From the NCBI GenBank assembly GCA_958443615.1, contig CAUCLI010000002.1, positions 62,001-126,000 of the forward strand: a DNA stretch of 64,000 nucleotides, written 5' to 3'. Below the pieces are notes generated by a model, which ran no database searches, was not told the origin of the DNA, and saw only the letters and a program-made list of their open reading frames with translations. Source of the stretch: an uncultured Collinsella sp. GTDB taxonomy: Bacteria; Actinomycetota; Coriobacteriia; Coriobacteriales; Coriobacteriaceae. The position numbers were made by a program, and so were the translations under genes. This document shows, piece after piece, positions 50,044-59,554 of this stretch (positions are counted from its first letter, which is position 1; each line of letters starts with the position of its first letter).

Positions 50044-52725
50044 TTAGTCCTGGTTCTTCTCGACGGAGCGCATGACGGCCTTGTAGATCTCCATCAGCGG
50101 GATGATCAGGAAGGCCAGGCCGAGGGCCGTGAACAGCGCGATCGGATCGAGCGTCATGAAGCCGAAGACCTCGGCGAGGAAGTCGACCTCGACGGGCACG
50201 ACCGTCAACACGACGGCCAGGGCGGCGGCGCCCCACAGCCACTTGTTCTGCGTCTTCATGGAGAAGATGGAGGCGCGACGGCTGCGCATGTTGAAGGAGT
50301 GGAAGATCTCGACCATGGACAGGGTGATGAACGCCATGGTGACGCCCTCGGGGTCGGCGATGCCGTCGGTGAGCATGGACAGCTCGATGGCGCCGTTGTG
50401 GAAGTACATGCCGGCGAAGAAGGACGCGAGCACCAGGATGGTGATGATGACGCCCTGGAAGGCGATGTCGATGCCCATGCCGCCGGCGAAAACGCCGTCG
50501 GAGGCGTTGCGGGGCTTGCGCTTCATGACGTCGCCCTCAGCCTCCTCCATACCGAGCGCGAGCGCGGGCAGGGAGTCGGTGATGAGGTTGATCCACAGCA
50601 GCTGGACCGGCTGGAAGATGGTGAAGCCGATCAGCGTCGCCACGAACACCGAGAGGACCTCGGCGATGTTGGCGGACAACAGGAACTGGATGACCTTGCG
50701 GATGTTGTCGTAGATACGACGGCCTTCCTCCACCGCGTTGATGATGGTGGCGAAGTTGTCGTCGGCGAGGACCATGTCGGCGACGTTCTTGGTGACGTCG
50801 GTGCCGGTGATGCCCATGCCCACGCCGATGTCGGCGCGCTTGATGGACGGGGCGTCGTTCACGCCATCGCCGGTCATGGCGACGATGTTGCCCAGGCTCT
50901 TCCAGGCGTCGACGATGCGGGCCTTGTGCTCGGGCTGGACGCGGGCGTAGACGGAGATCTCGGTGACGCGGGTCTTGAAGTCCTCGTCGGAGATCTTGTC
51001 GAGCTCGGCGCCGGTGATGGCCTGGGAGGCGTCCTCGACGATGCCCAGGTCCTTCGCGATGGCGACGGCGGTGTCGATGTGGTCGCCGGTGATCATGACC
51101 GGGCGGATACCGGCCTCCTTGGCCTCGACGATGGCCGCGGTGACCTCGGGGCGGACCGGGTCGATCATGCCGGAGAGGCCGCAGAACACGAGGTCGTGCT
51201 CGAGGGCCTCAGGGCTGAAGTCGGAGGGCTTCTCGGTGTAGGTGCGGCTGGAAAGCGCCAGCACGCGCAGGGCCTGGTCGGCCATGGCCTTGTTCGCGGC
51301 GAGGATCTGCTCGCGGCGCTCGTCGGTCATGGGGACGATCTCGCCGTTGTCGTACACGTGGGTGCAGCGGGACAGGACCACATCGGGGCCGCCCTTGGTG
51401 TACTGCTCGAAGGTGCCGTCGGCCTCCTCGACCACGACGGACATCATCTTGCGACCGGAGTCGAACGGCGCCTCGCCCACACGCGGGTGCTCGACATCGA
51501 GACCCTTCATGCCGGCCTTTGCGGCGTCGTTGACGAGAGCGCACTCGGTGGGCTCGCCGACGGCCTCGCCCTTCTCCTCATCCCACTTGGCGTCGGAACA
51601 CAGCGCCATGCCGGCGAGGAACTTCTCCTCGGCGCAAGCGAGCTCGTGCTTGACGACGGTCATCTTGTTCTGGGTGAGGGTGCCGGTCTTGTCGGAGCAG
51701 ATGATCTGGGTGCAGCCGAGGGTCTCGACGGCGGTCATCTTGCGGATGATGGCCTGACGGCGGGACATCTTGGTGACGCCCATGGACAGCACGATGGTCA
51801 CGACGGCGACCAGGCCCTCGGGGATGGCGGCGACGGCCAGGGACACGGCGACCATGAAGGTGTCGAGCATCATGGCCGGGTTGGAGCCGAGCTCGCCGAA
51901 GTGGCGCACGATGTCCACGGCGAAGATGATCACGCAGATGGCGAGCACGAGCTTGGTCAGGATGCCGGAGAGCTCGTTGAGCTTCATCTGAAGCGGGGTG
52001 AGCTCCTTCTTGGCGTTGGTGAGCGCGGTGGCGATCTTGCCCATCTCGGTGTTCATGCCGGTGCCCACCACGACGGCGCGGCCGCGGCCGTACACGACGG
52101 TGGAGCCCATGTAGCACATGTTCTTGCGGTCGCCCAGCGGCACGTCATCGGCGCCGTCGGCGAGCGTGATGGCGTCGGCGTGCTTCTCGACCGGGACGGA
52201 CTCGCCGGTGAGGGCGGCCTCCTCGATCTTCATGGAAGCGCTCTCGAGCACGCGGCAGTCGGCGGGCACGGAGTCGCCGGCCTCGAGCAGGACCACGTCG
52301 CCGGGGACGAGCTCGGAGCTGGCCATGTGGACCATCTTGCCGTCGCGGATGACCTTGGACTGGGCCGCGGACATCTCCTGCAGCGCCTCGAGAGCCTGCT
52401 CGGACTTGGCCTCCTGGACCACGCCGAGGACGGAGTTCAGGATGACGACGGACAGGATGATGGCGGCGTCGGCCCACTCGGGCTCGCCCTGGATGAAGCC
52501 GGTGATGACGGAGATGGCCGCCGCGACGAGCAGCATGATGACCATCGGGTCGCCCATCTGCTCGAAGAAGCGCTTCCACATGGGAGTCTTCTCTTCCTCA
52601 TCAAGCTTGTTCGGGCCCACGCTCGCCAGGCGCTGCTGCGCCTCGGCGGCCGTCAGGCCCTGAGTGGCACTCGTGGACTGCTCCTCGAGCACCTCCTCAG
52701 CGGATGCTAGGTACTCTTTTTCCAC
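50044..52725 (-). CDS. P-type cation ATPase, calcium-transporting type (P2)
   Basis: This 893-residue pump has the phosphorylation motif CSDKTGTLTQNKM, the actuator TGES, KGGPDVVLSR, MITGDH and GDGVNDAPS. Ion-site signatures are AAIPEGL in helix 4 and NLITDSLPALALG in helix 6, which match SERCA/PMCA-type Ca2+-ATPases. It has the N-terminal cation ATPase motif and ten predicted helices. It would export Ca2+ (or a related cation). The GTG start follows AGGAGG. It is the first gene of an operon with rsgA. Confidence 0.9.
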   Translation of the reverse strand: MEKEYLASAEEVLEEQSTSATQGLTAAEAQQRLASVGPNKLDEEEKTPMWKRFFEQMGDPMVIMLLVAAAISVITGFIQGEPEWADAAIILSVVILNSVLGVVQEAKSEQALEALQEMSAAQSKVIRDGKMVHMASSELVPGDVVLLEAGDSVPADCRVLESASMKIEEAALTGESVPVEKHADAITLADGADDVPLGDRKNMCYMGSTVVYGRGRAVVVGTGMNTEMGKIATALTNAKKELTPLQMKLNELSGILTKLVLAICVIIFAVDIVRHFGELGSNPAMMLDTFMVAVSLAVAAIPEGLVAVVTIVLSMGVTKMSRRQAIIRKMTAVETLGCTQIICSDKTGTLTQNKMTVVKHELACAEEKFLAGMALCSDAKWDEEKGEAVGEPTECALVNDAAKAGMKGLDVEHPRVGEAPFDSGRKMMSVVVEEADGTFEQYTKGGPDVVLSRCTHVYDNGEIVPMTDERREQILAANKAMADQALRVLALSSRTYTEKPSDFSPEALEHDLVFCGLSGMIDPVRPEVTAAIVEAKEAGIRPVMITGDHIDTAVAIAKDLGIVEDASQAITGAELDKISDEDFKTRVTEISVYARVQPEHKARIVDAWKSLGNIVAMTGDGVNDAPSIKRADIGVGMGITGTDVTKNVADMVLADDNFATIINAVEEGRRIYDNIRKVIQFLLSANIAEVLSVFVATLIGFTIFQPVQLLWINLITDSLPALALGMEEAEGDVMKRKPRNASDGVFAGGMGIDIAFQGVIITILVLASFFAGMYFHNGAIELSMLTDGIADPEGVTMAFITLSMVEIFHSFNMRSRRASIFSMKTQNKWLWGAAALAVVLTVVPVEVDFLAEVFGFMTLDPIALFTALGLAFLIIPLMEIYKAVMRSVEKNQD

Positions 52726-53033
52726 TTGGTACTACCTCCTGGGATAAGGCCGCCCAGCAGATTGATGCCCGCTAATAACTCCCCAGGAAGAGGCAAGGGC
52801 TCATCAAGGCTGCCATGCTGAACAGCGATGAACAACAATCGATAATAATACCTCATAAAAAGCGCCTTCACACCAATACCGCCGTTTTCGGCGCGTTGGC
52901 GTGAAGGCGAAAGCCACAGGCCGACGGGCACCATGCGCACCCCGGCCGTTCCCCAACGCGAAGGGCGCGACCTCGCAACAAGCTGCCTCCCGCACCGTTG
53001 CGCAACCGCCCCCCAGCGGGGCCCGGCGGCGAA
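52726..53033. other. Intergenic region between the YhcH gene and the P-ATPase
   Basis: This 308-base gap contains the catabolic operon terminator (52857-52912) and the P-ATPase leader. I see no gene in it. Confidence 0.6.
52857..52912 (-). terminator. Terminator of the catabolic operon
   Basis: A long stem (CGCCTTCACGCCAA / TTGGTGTGAAGGCG, one mismatch) with an inner CGCCG-AAAA-CGGCG hairpin is followed by TTTTTAT on the minus strand. Confidence 0.85.
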
Positions 53034-53522
53034 TTAGACCTCGTCCCAGAACTGATCGCCCACGACCTTGAAGCAGATCTTCTTGATAGGGCCGACCTCG
53101 GCGCCCGGGGTAACGAGGTTGGGCATGTGGGGCTCGCCGATCATGAACAGGGCGAAGTGGCCGTTCTCGAGCGTTCCATCGAGCAGGTCGGTGTTGCCCT
53201 CGGCGGCGTGGCAATAGCCCTTGTCGGTGGCCTCGTCGAACTCGCCAGTGGGCACTATGGCACCCGGGGTGGTCTTGAAGCACTCGACGCCCTCGAGGTC
53301 GATCTGCACGTCCATATACATCTTGTGCGTCTCGAAACACGCGCCCTCGAGCGTGCGGGTCTTGGCGTTCATGACGTTGGCGTACACGCGCTTGCCGTCT
53401 ATCTCGGTGATGCCGAGGGGCAGCTCGGCGGGGTCGTTGCGCTCAAGCCAGTCGATAAGCACGTCGAGCCCGCGCGAAAGCCCGCGATACAGCCCGAATG
53501 CGGAAAGACCGTCGTAAATCAT
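53034..53522 (-). CDS. YhcH/YjgK/YiaL (NanQ-like) family protein
   Basis: This 162-residue cupin-like protein belongs to the YhcH/YiaL group: MIYDGLSAFGLYRGLSRGLDVLIDWL start, ITEIDGKRVYANV, the metal-binding region ETHKMYMDVQ and the late histidine in GEPHMP. The E. coli member YhcH (NanQ) speeds sialic acid anomer conversion; others act on sugar acids. The ATG at 53522 follows GGAGGGG. It is the last gene of the catabolic operon. Confidence 0.85.
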   Translation of the reverse strand: MIYDGLSAFGLYRGLSRGLDVLIDWLERNDPAELPLGITEIDGKRVYANVMNAKTRTLEGACFETHKMYMDVQIDLEGVECFKTTPGAIVPTGEFDEATDKGYCHAAEGNTDLLDGTLENGHFALFMIGEPHMPNLVTPGAEVGPIKKICFKVVGDQFWDEV

Positions 53523-53557
53523 GGTTGTCTCTCCCCTCCTTGTTAGCTTAACTTCAC

Positions 53558-54775
53558 TCACCGATGAGACGCGAGGCTCTTGACACGAACGCGCCCATGC
53601 AGGCGAACCCCACGCCGCAGCCCCGCAAACACCGCCATGGGTGAAACCAACATGAGCACTGGAAAGAACCCTTGGGGCCCAACACTCCCCATCAAGATGC
53701 CGCCCACAAGCGGGCCAAGCATCATCCCGGCATCAAGCCCCATGTAGTACGTTGCGTTTCCTGCGCCGGCGCGCTGCTGGCCCGCAGCTTTCAATGCCTC
53801 AGATTGGCAAACCGAACACATAAGCCCGTAGCCTCCCGCCATGCAAAAAGCTGCCACACCCATGACAAGATTGCTCCTCATGATGCCCAATGCAAAAAAC
53901 GCGATCGTTGCAGACAACACGGACAGCAGCAGGAACGTCCTAAACGACACGCGGTCGAAAAGCCTTCCCATTGCAATGCGCATGATAAAAAGGAATGTTG
54001 CGTACACGGGAAAGAAAAGGCCCACCGCAACAGGTATGTCGCGCATCTCCACATAACTCACCAAATACTGCTGGGTAGCCATATAAGGCAAGGCGAATAA
54101 CGCGATAACAAGAGCAAAGGGCAGCGCTTTCCTATCAATCAAATCGCCCCAATCAAACGCTTTCCAACCCTTCTCGTTCTCCGAAGTCCGATGCTCCGGT
54201 AATATCTTCGGATCTGTGCGAACCAGCAATGGAACGCATGCGCCCAGACACGCCATCGCCCCTGAAAAGAGAAAAGCTGATTGATACCCAAACGCCTGGT
54301 ATAGGGCTATGCCGGTGGCCGGCCCAAGCGCCATGCCAAACGCATTGGAAAGTCCGAACAAACCCATACCCTGTCCGAGCCTCGAGGCGGGCAACATTTG
54401 CGCGTACCACGTCGCCATACATACGGAACTTAGAGCGCCACCGACTCCGCTCATCATGCGAAGCAGCGCCAACATGGGAACGGATTGCGCCCATGCCGTC
54501 CCCAGCACAGACAGCCCCACCAAAGACGAACCGAACAATGCAAGACGCCGCTTATTCACGGCTTCTGAGAGTCCTCCGGCCGCTGGCCTCATAATCAGAC
54601 AGCATGCACTCGTGATCGCACCAATTGATCCGGCAACAAACGCCTCCGCGCCAAAAGATGCGGAGTAGCCCGTGATCAGCGGGTTGATAATCATTGCGCT
54701 CGCCTGGTTGAAAAAGGTAGCAAGCAGGATGACAGATGCGTCTCTCGTTAACAGGCTATTATTCTTTTTCACCAA
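53558..54775 (-). CDS. Major facilitator superfamily transporter
   Basis: This 405-residue polytopic protein has about 12 hydrophobic segments and MFS-type loops (GGLSEAVNKRRLALFGSSLVGL between helices 2 and 3; GRLFDRVSFR between 8 and 9). It looks like a sugar or drug transporter, and the setting suggests a sugar or sugar acid. Start is TTG or GTG (next codon); GGGAG precedes both closely. It sits between the beta-propeller and YhcH genes. Base composition is slightly lower in GC than core genes. Confidence 0.82.
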   Translation of the reverse strand: MVKKNNSLLTRDASVILLATFFNQASAMIINPLITGYSASFGAEAFVAGSIGAITSACCLIMRPAAGGLSEAVNKRRLALFGSSLVGLSVLGTAWAQSVPMLALLRMMSGVGGALSSVCMATWYAQMLPASRLGQGMGLFGLSNAFGMALGPATGIALYQAFGYQSAFLFSGAMACLGACVPLLVRTDPKILPEHRTSENEKGWKAFDWGDLIDRKALPFALVIALFALPYMATQQYLVSYVEMRDIPVAVGLFFPVYATFLFIMRIAMGRLFDRVSFRTFLLLSVLSATIAFFALGIMRSNLVMGVAAFCMAGGYGLMCSVCQSEALKAAGQQRAGAGNATYYMGLDAGMMLGPLVGGILMGSVGPQGFFPVLMLVSPMAVFAGLRRGVRLHGRVRVKSLASHR

Positions 54776-54815
54776 CTCCCATCTGCCTCCATTCAGATGT
54801 CACGAGAATAAAACG

Positions 54816-55976
54816 CTAACGACAGCCCTCGCCTGACGTAGGGTTGTAAGTTCCCTCGCCACGCACCGACCCCATCACGTCCGCCTCGGAAAGCGCAACC
54901 CATTTCACACCACGACGGGTCTGGTATGCGTAGGCGAGGTGGAGCATGCCGTCATCAGCCTGAATAAGACAGGGGTACTCGTACTGGCGGTTGTTGAACT
55001 TGTTCTCATCGCCCGCGAAGCCCTCGCCGCGCTCGATGTTGCGGATGAGCGGGAACGTTATGCCTCCATCCTCGGACAAAGCGATGGAAACCGGGTTGCG
55101 GAGCGCGGGCCATGCCCCTGTTTTGCCATAGGTGGTGGGAGCGGAATTATGGTTGTATGCAACGGCGATACGCCCGCTAGAAAGCTTCACCGCGGCGATG
55201 CCAGAATTGTTGTTGGGCAGCGGCGTGGGAACAGGCTCAGACCAGGTATCGCCATAGTCGAACGACTCGCTGCGATAGATCCAGTCGGCCTCGCGACTAC
55301 GCATGAAGGCAACAAGATGGCCGTAATCGAGCTCCACAATGCTTGGATGGACGCGACCTGAGCTTTCCGGCATGTCCACGCGGCGCCATGTTGCACCTTC
55401 ATCATCGGAAACAGCGAAGGCGGATGGATCGCCCGCAAGGCCGTTAGCGCTATCGGAGCACAGCCACAGCCCGTAGATCCAGCGGCCATTCGAGAGCACC
55501 TGCACCGGCTGGCGGGCAAACGTACCCTCCTCGGGCAGCACGACCTCGGGGTCACCCCAGGTGCGGCCGTCGTCGGTCGAAACCTGCTTCTTTACCACAC
55601 TGGTGTACTGCATGTTGTCTTTGCCCGGCTCGCGACCGCGCTGTGAGGTATACATGCACCAAATCTCGCCGTTGGGAGCCAAGAACAACGACGGGTTTTG
55701 GTTGGAGAACTCGTTGTCTGTTGAAACCATCTGGGGCTCGCTCCACTGGCTGTCACCCTTCTCCAAGCGCGACACAACGATATTCACATCTGTGTCGCCC
55801 TCAAAAGTCCCGGCAAACCAGCAGCACAACAGTGTGCCCGCAGGAGTCTCCAACAATCCCGGCCCATGAGCGGTCGTACCGGCCATGGGCGGAAGCATGG
55901 CCTCGGTAATATTCATATCCTCATCAAAGTAAATCTGGCCATCGGGCGTAAGCCCGGGAAGCGTCTTGATTGCCAT
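54816..55976 (-). CDS. Cytoplasmic Asp-box (BNR) beta-propeller, sialidase-like
   Basis: This 386-residue protein resembles the BNR_2 sialidase-like family. Four Asp-box-type repeats are visible (STDDGRTWG, SDDEGATWR, SFDYGDTWS, SEDGGITFP), with HPSIVELDYGHLVAFMRSR between. It has no signal peptide, so it acts on imported material. A true exo-sialidase would need an arginine triad and Tyr/Glu pair; several Arg and Tyr residues are present but I cannot assign them. It may be a glycosidase or lyase for another acidic sugar. AAAGGG precedes the ATG. Confidence 0.75.
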   Translation of the reverse strand: MAIKTLPGLTPDGQIYFDEDMNITEAMLPPMAGTTAHGPGLLETPAGTLLCCWFAGTFEGDTDVNIVVSRLEKGDSQWSEPQMVSTDNEFSNQNPSLFLAPNGEIWCMYTSQRGREPGKDNMQYTSVVKKQVSTDDGRTWGDPEVVLPEEGTFARQPVQVLSNGRWIYGLWLCSDSANGLAGDPSAFAVSDDEGATWRRVDMPESSGRVHPSIVELDYGHLVAFMRSREADWIYRSESFDYGDTWSEPVPTPLPNNNSGIAAVKLSSGRIAVAYNHNSAPTTYGKTGAWPALRNPVSIALSEDGGITFPLIRNIERGEGFAGDENKFNNRQYEYPCLIQADDGMLHLAYAYQTRRGVKWVALSEADVMGSVRGEGTYNPTSGEGCR

Positions 55977-56079
55977 ATCTCAGCCCTTTCCTCCCAGCCG
56001 TTTAACGCTGCAGTTTCAAGCGGAAAATCCTTCATAGAACTCGTGCGTCATGAACACATCGGCATCACTCTGCGGCGAG

Positions 56080-57855
56080 TCAGTCAACCACGCCAAGGGA
56101 GCCGTCGCTGTTTCGCTTGTAGCGCTTGATTATTTCCCAGCCCATCGTAACGCCCCTCAAATCAACCGCATGCGGCATGCGCTCGACGGCAATAAGATGG
56201 TAGAGACCCTCATTACCCTTAGAGTCGATCCAGCTCTGGTGGATAAAACGGCCTTCGACGCACATGCAATCGGATGCAAGACCGGTAGGCGTGTCCATGC
56301 TCAACATGGGCTCGGCGCCGATACCGCTCTGCTCCTTCCAATACCTAACCGTTGCATACCAAGAGGAATCCTCGGCAGTCACAACCGGGAATAACTTTCC
56401 CTTGTTGAATCCCACGTTGTCGAGCAGACCGACAAATTGGACAAACGGCATGCGCCATGACCGTCCGTCTCGCTTGCTTTCCGCCAAAACACGCGTCGGA
56501 GATTTGTCCTCGTCTCGATGCTCCAAATCTCGGATAATCGACCCAGGGTTGAACAGCAACATTCCAGGAACAGACTCCTCAAGCGTGTTCTCAAGTGTCA
56601 TATGGGGACCGTTCAGCGCCACAACGCCGGCAAACACCTCGGGATATGCGTACGCAAGCGCATTGGAAAACATCGATCCCATCGAAAAGCCGGAGATATA
56701 GATTCTCGTTCGATCCAGCGGATGCACCTCCGCCATGTGCTCAATCAGCGCCATAACGAAATCGGTATCTGTCGGAATGCGGTCGTCACCCCAGGCGTTC
56801 CACCGCATCTCGGCGGTCGCGTCGGGAAACACGCACATGAAGCCATCGCGGTCGGCAAGCTCCGCCCAGCCCGACTGCTCAGCTCCATACAGGCCACAAC
56901 AATTGATACCGTGGAAATACAAGACGAGCGGAATGGGGTCTGTAGTTGCGCGCAGGCGCTCGGGGACATACTCAAACCAAGTTCGACCGATACCGTCAGG
57001 GAGATTCAAGCAGGTGTCGTTCACATGGGGAACAAACCCGAGACCCTCAAAATCGGGACGCGGCTGATAGACGCCCGTGTCATCATTGCGCCACCGACGG
57101 CAACCGGCAAACATGCGCCCCCAGGCGACGTCAAGCGCTTCGCGGGAAAGACCGGCATCGCTAACGTAGTATGTCACGCACGAGTTCTTCTCTTGCACAT
57201 GACAGCTATGGTCAGAGAATTCCTTAATAGACCCGTCGGTGCCATTCCGCACGGAAAGCATCGCTTCGGCAGTCTCGTTGCGGTTGTATAACCAAGCAAC
57301 CTGCTCGGCACCTTTGCCCAAAGAGGGTTCGAAGTCTTCGGGAAATGCTCCGATCATAATGGCGGCAGTATCGAGCGGGTGCTCGGCAGCCAATTCCCAA
57401 ACGACCGCAGAGGCGGCGGGCGAACAGGCAAGGTGATACATCATGCCGTTGAATCCGGAAACACCCATCGTCGGTTTTAGCGCCGCAAAGCAGCGAACGA
57501 TGAACTGCGGGTCATCGTCGCGTCCAACCTCCTGAGAGTAATTCCAGCCATCAGAAGAGGGGTTGGGAAAGACGACGATGAGGTGCTCGAGCTCCGCCAA
57601 AACAGCAAGGCCGAGCTCGTTAAGAACCTGTTGGGCGCTTGCGATATCGTTGCCATCCCGAAGCACCATAAGGACTTGAGTCTGCTTGGGATGGGGACAG
57701 CCGGAAGCTGGCACATACACGCACATGGTGCGCTCAATGCCCACTGCTGCATCCACCTCGTTCTCGGGGTTCGGCACAAAGGCAACAGCGCCGGGCACCG
57801 TCACCTCAACAAGCGAACCACCCTGCTGAGCATATTGAATGATGGGGTCCATCAT
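56080..57855 (-). CDS. Two-domain alpha/beta-hydrolase, esterase-like, with degenerate N-domain
   Basis: This 591-residue protein seems to have two hydrolase-like halves. The C-terminal half (about 290-591) resembles PHB-depolymerase/feruloyl-esterase proteins: FHGINCCGLYGAEQSGW oxyanion region, nucleophile elbow GFSMGS (Ser391) and a late acidic/His region. The N-terminal half (about 40-250) repeats the fold order but its elbow reads GFNGM (134-138), with no Ser. No signal peptide. It directly follows its paralogue (TAGATG). Likely substrate is an acylated sugar; unproven. Confidence 0.72.
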   Translation of the reverse strand: MMDPIIQYAQQGGSLVEVTVPGAVAFVPNPENEVDAAVGIERTMCVYVPASGCPHPKQTQVLMVLRDGNDIASAQQVLNELGLAVLAELEHLIVVFPNPSSDGWNYSQEVGRDDDPQFIVRCFAALKPTMGVSGFNGMMYHLACSPAASAVVWELAAEHPLDTAAIMIGAFPEDFEPSLGKGAEQVAWLYNRNETAEAMLSVRNGTDGSIKEFSDHSCHVQEKNSCVTYYVSDAGLSREALDVAWGRMFAGCRRWRNDDTGVYQPRPDFEGLGFVPHVNDTCLNLPDGIGRTWFEYVPERLRATTDPIPLVLYFHGINCCGLYGAEQSGWAELADRDGFMCVFPDATAEMRWNAWGDDRIPTDTDFVMALIEHMAEVHPLDRTRIYISGFSMGSMFSNALAYAYPEVFAGVVALNGPHMTLENTLEESVPGMLLFNPGSIIRDLEHRDEDKSPTRVLAESKRDGRSWRMPFVQFVGLLDNVGFNKGKLFPVVTAEDSSWYATVRYWKEQSGIGAEPMLSMDTPTGLASDCMCVEGRFIHQSWIDSKGNEGLYHLIAVERMPHAVDLRGVTMGWEIIKRYKRNSDGSLGVVD

Positions 57856-59466
57856 CTAAATCACCTCCACGCGCCCGGAGCCCTTGGGGCGCCGGAACTG
57901 TTTCATGAACTCCCACGATGCGCGCGCTTCGTCCGCAATGGCACCATGGGGCATGTCCTTCATCAAAGTAAGCGCAACGCGCGGGCTCATCTCGCCGTTG
58001 AAGAACAGGTCGGTCGAGAAACGGCCGCCTTCGCTGTAACCCGCCTTTTCGCCGTATGTTTTCCCGCTGTCAAGGTGAATGCCGCAAGTACGCTCGCAGC
58101 CGTTGGCGGCAAGTATGATATCGACCTCCGCCGAACTTAATGTCCCGGCCTTGTCATCGGAATCGCCGGCGGCAATCCAGAACGGCATCTCAACACCGGC
58201 GCCCTCAAACTCGGGCGCGAAAATGAAATCACCGAGCCCACTCGAGCGAATCGCATCTACGCTGGGGCCATTCCAGGGCGATGCAGCGGCAAAATACTCG
58301 GGTGCCGAGGTTGCCATTTGACAGGTAAACACCGCACCGTTCGAGAATCCAGTGATGTAGACGCGCGTCGGGTCGAAACCATATTCCGCAATCGCCTGCC
58401 CGACGACGAGCTCAAGCGCCTGCGCATCGCGACCATATGACCAGACATTGCCCGGTGAATCGGGCAGAAGTACGGCGAAGTCACCCGTCTCGTCTGCCAA
58501 CTCTTCCCAACCGTTTTTCGCAGCAAAAATCCATGTGGGCTCACCGCGTCCGTGGAGGGACAAGACGAGCGGGAGATTGCGCGCGTCCGCACGGCTGCAT
58601 CCTTCCGGCAGGTACACCGCATAATGGTAGGATCCGCCACCACAGGTCACTTCATGATGCAGGTAGCGCCCATCGGAATAAAACTCCGCCTTCGTACGAC
58701 GCGGAGCAAGTGTGCCGTCGGGCCCGTTCTTCCACCGAATCACATGCGAGAAAAACTCCATGCCCTCAGAAGCGATCTCGGGGGCAACTCCCGTAAGACC
58801 TGAAGTTTCACGTACCTGCATTCCCGAATTGATCGGATTCTCGAATATCCGCGTCAAAGCACCGGCACTTATCGCTTCACGCGTCTCAACTGCCCCGTCA
58901 ACCCGGCGCGCATGGTCAAACATCGCGCCATGGTCGCTCCTCCCCATGAACCATACGGCGATGGGGATATCACGGTTCTTAAGAGCATAGTCATCCGGGT
59001 CGGCAACGAGCCAGTGCGCAGACGGCTCTTCAAGCGCATCAAGACACGCGGGAGCCCCGTCCACCAGCACGCTTGCCGCCGCAAATCCGGGGCACGACAA
59101 CTGATAAGATCCGGCAAACGACGCGCCATCGCCATAGCCGACAAGATAGACGAGCGTCTCCCAAGCCCAAAGTGAGCCCCCACGACCCTGGACGCCCTGG
59201 GAATTGGCCAAAAATGACCTTCTGTTCTCCTGATAAAGCCTCATGGGCATATCGGCAGGGCACGAATCCCAGCCCTCACCCGCCACGGCGACCATGAGAA
59301 CCGCGGCATCTTGCTCGACCTCGTCCATCCATCCGGATTCCTTGGCAAACGCAGCCGCATCATCAACGTTTTTCGCACGGTCGGACGGCGGAAAGACGAT
59401 GACGGTTTTCACTGGATCACAGGAAGCCCGCGAAGAGATGTATACGAACCGAGGTTGTTGCGGCAT
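57856..59466 (-). CDS. Two-domain alpha/beta-hydrolase, esterase-like, paralogue
   Basis: This 536-residue paralogue has the same plan. The C-terminal half has LSLHGRGEP, DSPGNVWSYGRD and the elbow GFSNGA (Ser375), as in PHB-depolymerase-type esterases. The N-terminal half has VGYGDGASFAG (about 109-119), where the expected Ser is Asp112-Gly, so it is probably inactive. The ATG at 59466 follows GGAAGGAGG; the longer frame runs over the SLC13 terminator and is rejected. No signal peptide. Confidence 0.72.
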   Translation of the reverse strand: MPQQPRFVYISSRASCDPVKTVIVFPPSDRAKNVDDAAAFAKESGWMDEVEQDAAVLMVAVAGEGWDSCPADMPMRLYQENRRSFLANSQGVQGRGGSLWAWETLVYLVGYGDGASFAGSYQLSCPGFAAASVLVDGAPACLDALEEPSAHWLVADPDDYALKNRDIPIAVWFMGRSDHGAMFDHARRVDGAVETREAISAGALTRIFENPINSGMQVRETSGLTGVAPEIASEGMEFFSHVIRWKNGPDGTLAPRRTKAEFYSDGRYLHHEVTCGGGSYHYAVYLPEGCSRADARNLPLVLSLHGRGEPTWIFAAKNGWEELADETGDFAVLLPDSPGNVWSYGRDAQALELVVGQAIAEYGFDPTRVYITGFSNGAVFTCQMATSAPEYFAAASPWNGPSVDAIRSSGLGDFIFAPEFEGAGVEMPFWIAAGDSDDKAGTLSSAEVDIILAANGCERTCGIHLDSGKTYGEKAGYSEGGRFSTDLFFNGEMSPRVALTLMKDMPHGAIADEARASWEFMKQFRRPKGSGRVEVI

Positions 59467-59512
59467 CCGCTCCTCCTTCCCGTCCACGGGCATCCCTATG
59501 GACGCGAAATAG

Positions 59513-59543
59513 AAAACGCCCCGCCTGTCGCGCAAGCGGGGCG
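59513..59543 (-). terminator. Terminator after the SLC13-type transporter gene
   Basis: A perfect 8-bp stem CGCCCCGC / GCGGGGCG with an 11-nt loop is followed by TTTTC on the minus strand, 11 bases past the transporter stop. It separates the island into two possible transcripts. Confidence 0.82.
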
Positions 59544-59554
59544 CAATAACGTCA

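Noticed and set aside
50299..52710. Plus-strand open frame of 803 codons
   Set aside because: Antisense to the P-type ATPase and made mainly of Gly/Asp/His/Val/Leu; no supporting start.
53034..57855. Standard sialic acid (nan) operon
   Set aside because: A YhcH-like protein and a sialidase-like propeller are present, but no NanE, NanK or NagA/B genes are seen, and the aldolase motifs differ from typical NanA.
59467..59535. Longer N-terminus for the second esterase gene
   Set aside because: It would begin inside the SLC13 terminator hairpin and lacks a ribosome-binding site; the ATG at 59466 has a strong one.
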